Source: Caldifarciminota bacterium (lineage in GTDB: Bacteria > Hydrothermota > Tepidihabitantia > Tepidihabitantales > Tepidihabitantaceae). From it: a stretch of 64,000 bases of DNA. A program made the translations under genes and the position numbers. A model generated the notes under the pieces. The model saw only the letters and a list, made by a program, of their open reading frames with translations. It did not search any database and was not told the origin of the DNA. The DNA lies in contig JAOABP010000004.1 of assembly GCA_026418295.1 (NCBI GenBank), forward strand, positions 1-64,000, in the 5' to 3' direction. Positions 1-7,761 of the stretch are shown here, piece by piece (position 1 is the first letter of the stretch; each line of letters begins with the position of its first letter).

Positions 1-2880
1 GATCTGGACCGTCTGGTCATCAGAGAGGGTCAGCCGGGTGCCCAGCCCTCTGATCTCCACCCAGCTGAACTGCGGGTGCCTGAGGTACATCGTGTCCACA
101 TCATCATATGCCCAGTAGCTGACCGCGGTGCCGCCGGTGTCCGGAATCGGATCGCAGGAGCGGATCTCGCCGACCATGATGGTAAAGGGAATCACCCGGG
201 AGTAACCCCCCTGAGCCGAGACATACAGGGTGCAGGAGACCCTGGTCTCCGGCGGGATCACCAGCGTCTGCACCCGGAACGGGTCCGCCAGGTTGCTCTG
301 GCTGCTGTCGGGCAGGATCAGCCCGAAGCCGGCAAGCGAGTCCTCAACCAGCAGTCTCGGATCCCCGGACCGCAGCAGGGCGTTGACATTACTGGCTCTG
401 CCCAGTCCGGTGTTGCGCAGGGTGAGAAGCAGCTCCGCCCGCTCCTGCGGGTCCAGCCGGCCGTTGCGGTTACCGCCAGCCGCAGTGTCAATCACGCTCA
501 AGCCCGCATACTCCAGGCGCGGTGCGCCCGCCCGCAGGGTGATGAATGAATTCCAGACCGAGTCGTTTGCATCCCGGCAGACCAGCGTGAACCGGATGAC
601 ATGGCCATTGGTGCAGGCCGGGGCAACCGCAAACTGGAAGCCGTCCGGACCGGTGAACGCCGAGTCATGTGCCGGGACAGTGCCGAAATCCTTCACCGAG
701 TCCAGGATCGTGATGAAGGGATCGGCAATCCGGATTCTGCCCGTGACCGAGCCTGCTCCCACCTCACCGTAGTTCTTTACCCAGGTCGGCAGATTGATAA
801 TCTCACCCGGGTTGATGATGCCATCACCATTGCCGCTGGCAGAATCGTTAACAAATGAACGCAGATGCATCACATACGGACTGTTCGGCGCCCTGGCAAT
901 AATGTTTGCTTCATAAGGCACAAAACCCTGACCCGTTACCACCAGGGAAAACTCGCCCGGTGTCACAGCATTAATTGACAGAGTAACATTACCACCCGGG
1001 TCGGTATAGCCATAGACATAAAACTCGCCCGGCTTCCAGGCGCAGACCAGTGCATCTTTGACCGGAGTGCCGTTTTTCATCACTGTGACCGGTAACTCAT
1101 ACTGACCCAATGGCACTGCCGGCGGATAGACTACGTCCGCATTCACCAACGGACCGGTCCAAACCGTTAACGCCGGGTCCCCAAGCCAGAGATACATCCG
1201 GGCATTGTCCGTGCCATTCTGAGATGCATAAAACTTCTGAATATAGGCGTCGGCATTGCAGAGCATCCAGCCTAAATCATAAGCCGGGGTCGTATAGTTG
1301 CGGACGCCGGGGATAACAATGGTGAAAGTATCGCCAAGACAGCGGAAAAGTGTCGAGTCCCAAGCGTGATTAGGAATCGTATAGGATGCTTCAGTTGCGC
1401 CCAGCGATGCCACCGCGCCACCCGGATATTTCCTCATCCAGGCTTCTCCCAGACATGTTCCGACCGAAAGCACATGATTCAGACAGCAGCAGTTGATAAC
1501 AACTGGAGTCCGGTCGCCATTATTCAGCGCATTAATATGGCTGGTTGTCCAGGATTGGGATGATGTATCCCATGAAGACCAGTCGGTTTCCGAGCCGTGT
1601 CCGCGATAATTGATCACCACCCGGCCATCATTGATATCAGCAGTGACCATCGCATTGGTTCCTCCCGCTCCCCCCATAATCGTATCGAAGTTGTAACGGT
1701 AAAGCGGATAAGGAAAGTTGTAAATTCCACGGGTGCAGGCTGAATATTTCTGCGGATACTGCTCACTGTGTGCTGCCAGTCCTGCTTTGGCGGTCCAGTC
1801 ACCGGCAGGCGGACTCTTCTCAAACATCAGTGTCTTCCGGATCTGGTTATCAAGATCACCAACATCTGAAGGGCTGAAACGTCCGACACCAAGCTCAAAG
1901 TAGTCATCACCGCCGGATGACGGCTGGAGGTCGGCGTACCACATATCGGAAAAGCCGACACCGGGATAGGCATAGCCGGGCACTTCGTTATATTCACCGA
2001 CCAGCAGAACCCAGCGGAGGACAGGCGGTGTATTACGGTTGTATTCTGCCCGGATCGAATCCTTGATCTCGGTAGCGGTCCAGGAGGATTTGGCAATCAC
2101 CCGGGTTTCAATCCCCCGTTTCTGATGCCAGTTCACAAGCGAATCCAGCCAGCTGCCGGTGTAATTTGAGTGCGCAATCACCAGATAACGAACACCCGGG
2201 CTGTCAATCCAGTCAACATCAAGGTTGTACCGTCCCGGATTGTCAATCAGGGTACGCAGCATCGGCAGCGCCCACGGCTCAATCTGATGGCGCTGGAAGA
2301 CCCCGTAATGATTTATCCTGATAACAAGTTTGCGGGCGACATAAAGCTCCCGGCGGGCAGGGTTGTAGCGCACCGGATTGATCTCCACCGTAGCAAATGG
2401 CAGTCCGCGCCAGCTGCTCTGCAGTTTCAACCGGGCAACCGCCTCGGGATAAACCAGATCCTGCTGGTAAAAATTGTAATCCACAGTCCAATCCGGTGTA
2501 TCCAGATCGGTCAGCGGTTTCTGTGCCGGATACACCAGAACATTGTTCACCGTCTCAAACTCAGTTACAATTACCTCCAGGTCCGCTATCGCCTGATCTG
2601 GAAGAGCGATGTTGCGGATGATAACCGGCAGCTGAGGTCTGCCCACCTCTCCTGTCTGTGCCGGTTCACCGGGAATCTGCACCACTGTCCAGATCTGCCC
2701 CGATATCAGCTCCCTGCTCATATCCAGTCCGGGAAGCCCGATTTCGATTATCGTCGCCTGATCACCATCAGCTCTTATCGCCACTTCCGCCGGTGCCGGC
2801 TTCTGACTCGTAATCGGCAGCCAGCTGCCGAACCCGGCACTTACTGATAAAAGCAGCGCTATCAACATGTTGTTTATCAC
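1..2880 (-). CDS. Peptidase C25 (gingipain-like) family protein, partial
   Basis: The ORF track misses this gene because it has no stop codon inside the window; I read it directly from the minus strand as 960 open codons. A GTG at 2880 follows AGGAGG by 4 nt, and an in-frame ATG at 2868 is the alternative. The N-terminus (NNMLIALLLSVSAGFG) looks like a signal peptide. A propeptide-like beta-rich region follows, then the C25 catalytic domain with a His motif (YRGHGSETDW, His about 428) and a Cys motif (VINCCCLNH, Cys 464-466), the expected His/Cys dyad of this clan. The rest is Ig/CARDB-like repeat sequence running off the left edge, so any C-terminal sorting domain is not visible. It probably is a secreted or surface cysteine endopeptidase. 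It lies 12 nt after the AmmeMemo gene and is last in that operon as seen here. The family call is confident; substrate and anchoring are unknown. Confidence 0.88.
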   Translation of the reverse strand, partial: MINNMLIALLLSVSAGFGSWLPITSQKPAPAEVAIRADGDQATIIEIGLPGLDMSRELISGQIWTVVQIPGEPAQTGEVGRPQLPVIIRNIALPDQAIADLEVIVTEFETVNNVLVYPAQKPLTDLDTPDWTVDYNFYQQDLVYPEAVARLKLQSSWRGLPFATVEINPVRYNPARRELYVARKLVIRINHYGVFQRHQIEPWALPMLRTLIDNPGRYNLDVDWIDSPGVRYLVIAHSNYTGSWLDSLVNWHQKRGIETRVIAKSSWTATEIKDSIRAEYNRNTPPVLRWVLLVGEYNEVPGYAYPGVGFSDMWYADLQPSSGGDDYFELGVGRFSPSDVGDLDNQIRKTLMFEKSPPAGDWTAKAGLAAHSEQYPQKYSACTRGIYNFPYPLYRYNFDTIMGGAGGTNAMVTADINDGRVVINYRGHGSETDWSSWDTSSQSWTTSHINALNNGDRTPVVINCCCLNHVLSVGTCLGEAWMRKYPGGAVASLGATEASYTIPNHAWDSTLFRCLGDTFTIVIPGVRNYTTPAYDLGWMLCNADAYIQKFYASQNGTDNARMYLWLGDPALTVWTGPLVNADVVYPPAVPLGQYELPVTVMKNGTPVKDALVCAWKPGEFYVYGYTDPGGNVTLSINAVTPGEFSLVVTGQGFVPYEANIIARAPNSPYVMHLRSFVNDSASGNGDGIINPGEIINLPTWVKNYGEVGAGSVTGRIRIADPFITILDSVKDFGTVPAHDSAFTGPDGFQFAVAPACTNGHVIRFTLVCRDANDSVWNSFITLRAGAPRLEYAGLSVIDTAAGGNRNGRLDPQERAELLLTLRNTGLGRASNVNALLRSGDPRLLVEDSLAGFGLILPDSSQSNLADPFRVQTLVIPPETRVSCTLYVSAQGGYSRVIPFTIMVGEIRSCDPIPDTGGTAVSYWAYDDVDTMYLRHPQFSWVEIRGLGTRLTLSDDQTVQI

Positions 2881-2892
2881 TCCGCCTCCTTT

Positions 2893-4383
2893 TTATTTCT
2901 GATACTGCTTCTCGCCGAAAACCTCTCCGGTAAATACATAGAGTTCGGCATTTTTATCCCGGTAGGCATCAGGGGGCAATCCTGCCTTGCGACAGGTCCA
3001 TTCAAGAAACTGTTTTCTATCCCACCCCTGTTCCACCGGCACCTGCGGCAGCAGCAGTCCGGAATAAAAACCCCTTCTGATCACCAGCCCGTGGCTGCCC
3101 ACTATTACCGACTCGGGATCGTAAATCCGCTGTAATGGTGAAAGTACTGTAATTTCTATATCAATATCCTTCAGCTCCTCCGGCCGGACGGGCGGAAACC
3201 GCGGATCCTCAGTTGCTGCACTGATCGCCATATCCCTGGTCGCCAGATAAAGCGGTTTGACCGGTTCCACATAGCCGATACAGCCCCGAAGTTCGCCCTG
3301 CTTGTGCAGGGTAACAAATACTCCGCGCTTCTCCTTTAATCGCTCGCTTACCGGTGTAAATTCCGGAATTCTGCCATACCGGACATATTCCTCAATTGTC
3401 CGGCGGGCAATCTCAAGCAGATTTTTTTTCTCTTCACGGCTCAACGCCGTGTCGGCATTCGATTCCGCTGCTGAACCTCCCGCATCCTGAACAAACGCAA
3501 CCGCACTGTAACCGACACAATAACCACCACGCTCACCGAGCACATCGCTGGAATTGGTCTGATGCAGAAGAACCGCCCGGCTGGCACCAAGCTCCCGGGC
3601 CGCGATCATCAGTGTCACAATCGGAAATCCCCCGCAGGCTAACGGCTTCTGATCCTGATAGGATCGCACCAGTGCCGCATAGAAACTCCGGGGATCCAGC
3701 TTCAGCATCAGCTCAACAGTCAGCGAATCGGTCGCCTTTGCCTCAGAATAGGAATACCCGTGATAGAGGTCAGAGGAGGCAAGCAGCAACACATCTTTAC
3801 CCCTGACTGCCCGGGCAATACCCTTCCCCGCAGCCTCGCACTGTTCATAGGTCGGAAAAAGCAGCATGATCGGCACAATCCTGAAATTTTTCAGCACTCG
3901 CTGGAGAAACGGCAGCTGGACTTCAAGCGAATGCTCCTGAGCATGGACCGCCGGCAGTTCAGCAAAATATTGATCCTGTCTGATAATTGATTTTGCCAGC
4001 CCCTCATCAACCTCCACCATACCCAGGGGCGTCTCCCATTTTCCACTTGCGTAGACAGCGGCACGGTCAAAATCGGCGCGATGGCTCGTGCCCAGCATCA
4101 CCACCGTCACCGAATCCATGCCGGCAAGCAGCTTGAAGGCATGGGCAGCAGTCAGTCCGGAATAGTCTATCCCGGCATGGGGCACCTGAATTCCGATTAT
4201 CCGGCCCGCAGGGGCTGGCGGATTTGCCTGCCCCAGCAGACGGTCAATCTTCCCTGCCAGCTGCTGGGGATCGGCCGGATAAAACTGTCCCGCAACTGCT
4301 GATTTACGCACCATCCTGTCCTCCTTCGGCGCTGCACATAGAACAGCGAGCAGCACCAGCCATATGGTTATCAAACGGTTCAT
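2893..4383 (-). CDS. AmmeMemoRadiSam system protein B-A fusion (Memo-like + AMMECR1)
   Basis: The N-terminal half is a Memo-like domain (AmmeMemoRadiSam B): VAGQFYPAD, PHAGIDYSG (His69), GTSH (His101), EHSLEVQLPFLQ, SSDLYHG and CGGFP. From about residue 320 comes an AMMECR1 domain (system A): VTLHKQGELRGCIGYVEP, EDPRFPPV, SHGLVIRRG. The two are usually separate proteins encoded near a radical SAM partner, which is not visible here. Their biochemical role is not established. There are two credible starts. ATG 4383 begins 1 nt after the upstream stop and gives a signal-peptide-like MNRLITIWLVLLAVLCAAP. ATG 4314 has a perfect AAGGAGG Shine-Dalgarno 5 nt upstream and gives the canonical MVRKSAVAGQFYP start. 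I list the longer form. The fusion is certain; which start is used, and therefore whether it is exported, is open. Confidence 0.87.
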   Translation of the reverse strand: MNRLITIWLVLLAVLCAAPKEDRMVRKSAVAGQFYPADPQQLAGKIDRLLGQANPPAPAGRIIGIQVPHAGIDYSGLTAAHAFKLLAGMDSVTVVMLGTSHRADFDRAAVYASGKWETPLGMVEVDEGLAKSIIRQDQYFAELPAVHAQEHSLEVQLPFLQRVLKNFRIVPIMLLFPTYEQCEAAGKGIARAVRGKDVLLLASSDLYHGYSYSEAKATDSLTVELMLKLDPRSFYAALVRSYQDQKPLACGGFPIVTLMIAARELGASRAVLLHQTNSSDVLGERGGYCVGYSAVAFVQDAGGSAAESNADTALSREEKKNLLEIARRTIEEYVRYGRIPEFTPVSERLKEKRGVFVTLHKQGELRGCIGYVEPVKPLYLATRDMAISAATEDPRFPPVRPEELKDIDIEITVLSPLQRIYDPESVIVGSHGLVIRRGFYSGLLLPQVPVEQGWDRKQFLEWTCRKAGLPPDAYRDKNAELYVFTGEVFGEKQYQK

Positions 4384-4384
4384 T

Positions 4385-5338
4385 CTAATTTTCTGACCAT
4401 TTACCGCACCGGTCACCATAACGGTCTATCACTTCAGCACCACGGAGCGTCTCCACGACCTCGCACCGGTTCGGACAGCCGTCGCACTCAAACACCCGGG
4501 TTGCAAACTCGGTCCGAGCGACCTCAAATCCGGCAAAACGGCTCGCCTGACCGCGGGTTGCTTCAGCTGCAAGGATTGCAGCACCAATTGCCCCCATCAC
4601 GAGGAAATACTCGGGCACAGTAATTTCCTGCCCCAGTGCCCGCTCAAACGCTGCCCTGACCCCGACATTAGCTGCCACACCTCCCTGAAAGAGAATTCTG
4701 GGTCTGATCTCCTTCCCTTTGGCAACCGTATTAAGATAATTGCGCACAATCGCATCACACAGACCGGCAATAATGTCATCGGTCGGCACACCCAGCTGTG
4801 CCTTGTGAATCATGTCCGACTCGGCGAACACAGTGCACCGACCCGCGATACTCACCCGGTTTTTCGCCCGTAAAGCCCGGGCGCCGAACTCTTCAATCGG
4901 GATCTGGAGCCGGGCTGCCTGATGGTCAAGAAAACTGCCGGTGCCGGCAGCACAGACCGTATTCATGGCAAAATCAACCGGAATTCCATCCCGGAGAATG
5001 ATAATCTTGGAATCCTGTCCGCCAATCTCCAGCACCGTCTGGACATCCGGGTAATAAGTCCCTGCTGCCACCGCATGAGCGATGATCTCATTCTTGACTA
5101 TATCCGCCTGAATCATCACCCCGGCAAGCCTCCGTGCCGAACCGGTAGTCCCCGCACCCAGAATCCGCAACCGGGAATCAACTTCACTTCCCAGCTCCTT
5201 CAGAAGTTGGCGGATTGAACCGATCGGATTCCCCTGTGTGCGCAAGTACCGATAGGCAATCACCCGGTAGTCCCGGTCGATTACCACTCCTTTAGTGGAG
5301 ATGGAGCCGACATCAATTCCCAGAAACCCTTCGTGCAT
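4385..5338 (-). CDS. Acyl-CoA dehydratase activase (BadF/BadG/BcrA/BcrD, HgdC-like ATPase)
   Basis: This is an ASKHA-fold ATPase of the 2-hydroxyacyl-CoA dehydratase activator family. In that family a homodimeric 4Fe-4S protein uses ATP hydrolysis to pass an electron to the dehydratase. Visible motifs are GIDVGSISTKG (phosphate 1), LEIGGQDSK, VCAAGTGSF and GRCTVFAESDMIHKA. Cys129 and Cys168 are 39 residues apart, the spacing expected for the bridging cluster of HgdC. The C-terminus carries a further Cys cluster (CDGCPNRC...DRCGKW) like the junction found in large fused activase/DUF2229 proteins. I start at ATG 5338, preceded by GGAGG at 7 nt, rather than at the track's upstream codon. The gene overlaps the end of its upstream neighbour by 26 nt. 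No dehydratase alpha or beta subunit is in the window, so the electron acceptor is unknown. Confidence 0.88.
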   Translation of the reverse strand: MHEGFLGIDVGSISTKGVVIDRDYRVIAYRYLRTQGNPIGSIRQLLKELGSEVDSRLRILGAGTTGSARRLAGVMIQADIVKNEIIAHAVAAGTYYPDVQTVLEIGGQDSKIIILRDGIPVDFAMNTVCAAGTGSFLDHQAARLQIPIEEFGARALRAKNRVSIAGRCTVFAESDMIHKAQLGVPTDDIIAGLCDAIVRNYLNTVAKGKEIRPRILFQGGVAANVGVRAAFERALGQEITVPEYFLVMGAIGAAILAAEATRGQASRFAGFEVARTEFATRVFECDGCPNRCEVVETLRGAEVIDRYGDRCGKWSEN

Positions 5339-6377
5339 ACTTCCGCCTCCGCAGCAGTTCCACAAACGCCTCCAGTCTTGTTACCAGGCCGGTGGTTGAG
5401 GTATGCTCATCAAACGAAAGATAAAGCAGCGGCACCCCGCTCTGCTCCGATATCCGCTGCAGTGCCTCAAGGGCGATATTCTCCGGCATGCAGGTAAACG
5501 GGAATACCTGCACAATTCCGTCCACGCCCTGCATCACAAACTGACGTGCCTCCCCCACGGTCCGGATCGCCTCACCGCCCGGACACTCGGCAAGATACGG
5601 CCTTGCCAGTCTTCTTGACCGGCGATACCCGGCATCGATATGCAACAGATACCGCAGATGGTTATAAAGACAGCGCTCAAAAACAACCTCGGCTCCGAGT
5701 CGTGCCAGTTCCTTCTCAATCTCCTGATTTGCCCGCTGATCCACGGTGTAAAAAATCTCGCCTACCAGCCCGATCCGGATATCTGCCCTTTTACCATTAA
5801 TGCCGAAAAGGCGCACCATTTCCCTTCTTGCCCGCTTCATCTCAGAAATTGTCCGCGCCCGGTCAATCAGACTCATAACCGGACCCTTTACCTGCTCCGC
5901 CCCGGCAAAATCAACCGCCCGCTTGCGATTGAGCAGGCGCCGGAAATCCCGGGTTAGAGCACTCTTTACCAGCAGCCGGCAGACCGCCCGCATCACGCGC
6001 AACGGTGAAACACCAAACAGCTCCGGTATCAGTTTGAATATGAACCCGGATGCCGAATACTGACTTACCGGCACCAGCCGGAAATCCTGTTTTATCTGCC
6101 GCAACGCCTGTTCCTGAAGAAAATGATAATAGCCGAACCGGCACTTGCGAGCACCGGCAGCCATCAGAAGGGTATCAGCACCCCGCTCCAGCGCCTCGGC
6201 GAAGTTGCCCAGAGTAATTTTGAACGGCATACACACCAGCTCCGGCGCCAGCTTCACACCGATTTCTACCGTCCTTTTGGAAGTCGGCGGTGGCAGCACC
6301 ACCTCGGCTCCGAGTTCCTCAATAAACCCCTTCAGCGCCAGGGTATCAAAGCCGAAGTGAGGAATCCCGACCTTCAT
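5313..6377 (-). CDS. DUF2229-type acyl-CoA dehydratase activase-related protein
   Basis: A 354-residue protein beginning MKVGIPHFGFDTLALKGFIEELG, the typical opening of the DUF2229 / activase-related family. It retains the conserved PELVCMPFKITLGNFAEALERGAD segment and a second half (RIGLVGEIFYTVDQRANQEIEKEL...VFPFTCMPENIALEAL) found in the same family. Cysteines in CMPFK, ARKCRFGYY and FTCMPEN could hold an Fe-S cluster; that is inference. It starts 7 nt after the upstream paralogue, with a GAAGGT Shine-Dalgarno overlapping that stop, and runs 26 nt into the activase gene, so the three are very likely translated together. In many bacteria these modules are one roughly 1400-residue polypeptide; here they are separate genes. 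The family assignment is good; a reaction cannot be named. Confidence 0.78.
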   Translation of the reverse strand: MKVGIPHFGFDTLALKGFIEELGAEVVLPPPTSKRTVEIGVKLAPELVCMPFKITLGNFAEALERGADTLLMAAGARKCRFGYYHFLQEQALRQIKQDFRLVPVSQYSASGFIFKLIPELFGVSPLRVMRAVCRLLVKSALTRDFRRLLNRKRAVDFAGAEQVKGPVMSLIDRARTISEMKRARREMVRLFGINGKRADIRIGLVGEIFYTVDQRANQEIEKELARLGAEVVFERCLYNHLRYLLHIDAGYRRSRRLARPYLAECPGGEAIRTVGEARQFVMQGVDGIVQVFPFTCMPENIALEALQRISEQSGVPLLYLSFDEHTSTTGLVTRLEAFVELLRRRKYARRVSGN

Positions 6378-6384
6378 CAGACCT

Positions 6385-7299
6385 TCAGCATCCTGCCGCT
6401 ACCCCGGATCTGCTCAAACACCGCCGGTTCAGCAGCTCAACGAACGCCTCTACCCTGGTCACCAGACCGGCAATGCCGGTATGCTCATCAATGACCAGCA
6501 GGAGAAACGGCACTCCCTGCCTTTGTGCCCGGCTGCGCATGAACTCTGCAACCAGGGAATCAGGACCGCAGCCCATGGATACGACCATGCAGAACCCGTC
6601 AACCCGGCCCAGCAGGTATTCGAACGCATTATACAGCTCCCGCTCATAAACCCAGCGGATATTGTGAGCAAAACCGGACCGGTTCAGCAACACCCTTCCC
6701 GGCAGTGACTCTTTGGTTATGACTTCATAACCATTCTGCCGGAAGGTCCTGATAATTGCCCCGGCGATAAACTCATCGTTCAGATTGTAAAAATGGCCGA
6801 TCAGTGCTACGGTCCGCCTGCCGGCTGCCGGCAGGTTATCCTCATTTCTCCCCCGCTTTCCTCTTTCCGACCGGACCGCCCGACGCCACCCCTGCCATAC
6901 CCGAACCGGATTGGCACAGACTGCCAGCCCGGCAGTCAGATGTGCCCGGGTGAAGTTTCCCTTGATACTGGGAGCGATCAGACGCACCTTTTCCCCCAGA
7001 AGCATCCGGGCAACATCGACGATGCCGATCATCTTCGGACAGGCATAAAGTCCGTCATAAAGCCAGTCCAGACGGGGAAAGAAAATTGCATCAACACGCT
7101 CCTTCAGATAAAGGAGATGTCCGGCAACTATCTTGATTGGCAGACAAACCTCACCTGAAACACACTTCAGCCCCTGTTCCAGAATCACTTCATCGGTTTT
7201 GGGGCTGAGCACCACCTCCACCCCCAGGTTACGCAGATAATTTTCCCACAGCGAGCCGTAACGGTAATAAAGCAGTGCCCGAGGTATGCCGACTTTCAT
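6385..7299 (-). CDS. DUF2229-type acyl-CoA dehydratase activase-related protein (operon head)
   Basis: 304 residues beginning MKVGIPRALLYYRYGSLWENYLRNLG, followed by VSGEVCLPIKIVAGHLLYLKERVDAIFFPR, the N-terminal signature of DUF2229. The C-terminal half (ALIGHFYNLNDEFIAG, CMVVSMGCGPDSLVAEFM, LLLVIDEHTGIAGLVTRVEAF) resembles HgdA/HgdB-like folds. It ends with the same EHT-GLVTRVEAFVELL stretch as the next gene, so the two are paralogues with a shared C-terminal half. The track start at 7302 is a TTG; ATG 7299 fits better. It has no Shine-Dalgarno. A TTGACT-16-TAAAAT promoter ends only 6 nt before the ATG, so the mRNA is predicted to be leaderless. It heads the operon through to the C25 peptidase. 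Confidence 0.78.
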   Translation of the reverse strand: MKVGIPRALLYYRYGSLWENYLRNLGVEVVLSPKTDEVILEQGLKCVSGEVCLPIKIVAGHLLYLKERVDAIFFPRLDWLYDGLYACPKMIGIVDVARMLLGEKVRLIAPSIKGNFTRAHLTAGLAVCANPVRVWQGWRRAVRSERGKRGRNEDNLPAAGRRTVALIGHFYNLNDEFIAGAIIRTFRQNGYEVITKESLPGRVLLNRSGFAHNIRWVYERELYNAFEYLLGRVDGFCMVVSMGCGPDSLVAEFMRSRAQRQGVPFLLLVIDEHTGIAGLVTRVEAFVELLNRRCLSRSGVAAGC

Positions 7300-7305
7300 C
7301 AATTC

Positions 7306-7333
7306 ATTTTAATCCGGTTGACCATCAAGTCAA
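7306..7333 (-). promoter_or_regulatory. Promoter for the DUF2229/activase operon, predicted leaderless
   Basis: On the minus strand TTGACT (7333-7328) is separated by 16 nt from TAAAAT (7311-7306). The ATG follows after 6 nt, so a normal sigma-70-type start site would fall on the start codon. No Shine-Dalgarno is present. Confidence 0.7.
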
Positions 7334-7724
7334 TAACCAGAACTGTCCACCCCGATACCACCACTCCCGCCCGCCACCCGCCCACATAGACAGACCTGTA
7401 CCCATTCACCGTCAGACCAGCCACCAATTCAACCCCCTGTAACCCCGACCGAGACAAATCCAATGTTGCCCCCGGATGCCCCATCTGAACTCCACCGGGG
7501 ACAAACCCGATCGACACCCGTCATCCGAACCCATCATCTGCACCAGAGGCTGCCCCGGGCTAGCCCCCACCACCGAAGCCCTGCAGAATAACTCTCAGAA
7601 AATCAATGAGTTATTAAAAGCACGGAATAGAATCTGTGCACAACTTTACACACATAACCGGTACTTTTTGCCGTTAATTCTCTTCGCAGTAATAAGTTCG
7701 GTCCGAAAGATCTCGACTGGACAA
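7334..7724. other. Long intergenic region between divergent operons
   Basis: About 460 nt separate the divergent starts at 7299 and 7762, with a promoter at each edge. The part nearer 7299 (about 7340-7560) is strongly C-rich on the plus strand and G-rich on the minus strand. It contains a minus-strand ORF (7299-7517) whose stop overlaps the 7299 ATG, but that ORF has no Shine-Dalgarno and I do not call it a gene. The part nearer 7762 is AT-rich and holds an 8-bp inverted repeat. I see no tRNA, riboswitch or transposon end. Confidence 0.6.
7587..7615. repeat. Perfect 8-bp inverted repeat
   Basis: AATAACTC (7587-7594) and GAGTTATT (7608-7615) are exact reverse complements around a 13-nt loop. 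It lies 110 nt upstream of the 7762 promoter in the intergenic gap. It could be a protein binding site or a weak hairpin; nothing else identifies its role. Confidence 0.4.
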
Positions 7725-7752
7725 TTGACATCACGATTGATAATTTTAAAAT
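7725..7752 (+). promoter_or_regulatory. Promoter for the TPR protein gene at 7762
   Basis: TTGACA (7725-7730), 16-nt spacer, TAAAAT (7747-7752), then 9 nt to the GTG start. The implied 5' leader is only about 1-3 nt and there is no Shine-Dalgarno. Confidence 0.7.
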
Positions 7753-7761
7753 AATAGCATT

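Noticed and set aside
2170-2847. 225-codon plus-strand ORF
   Set aside because: It is antisense to the start of the C25 peptidase, has no Shine-Dalgarno and encodes Arg/His/Gln-rich sequence typical of shadow frames.
4385-5338. BadF/BadG-type activase as sign of an anaerobic benzoyl-CoA reductase pathway
   Set aside because: No reductase or other aromatic-degradation gene is present in the window; the family is broader than that pathway.
7299-7517. 72-codon minus-strand ORF ending on the DUF2229 start codon
   Set aside because: The TGATG overlap looks like coupling, but there is no Shine-Dalgarno, the protein is a Gly/Val-rich product of a G-rich strand, and the promoter for the next gene lies inside its end.
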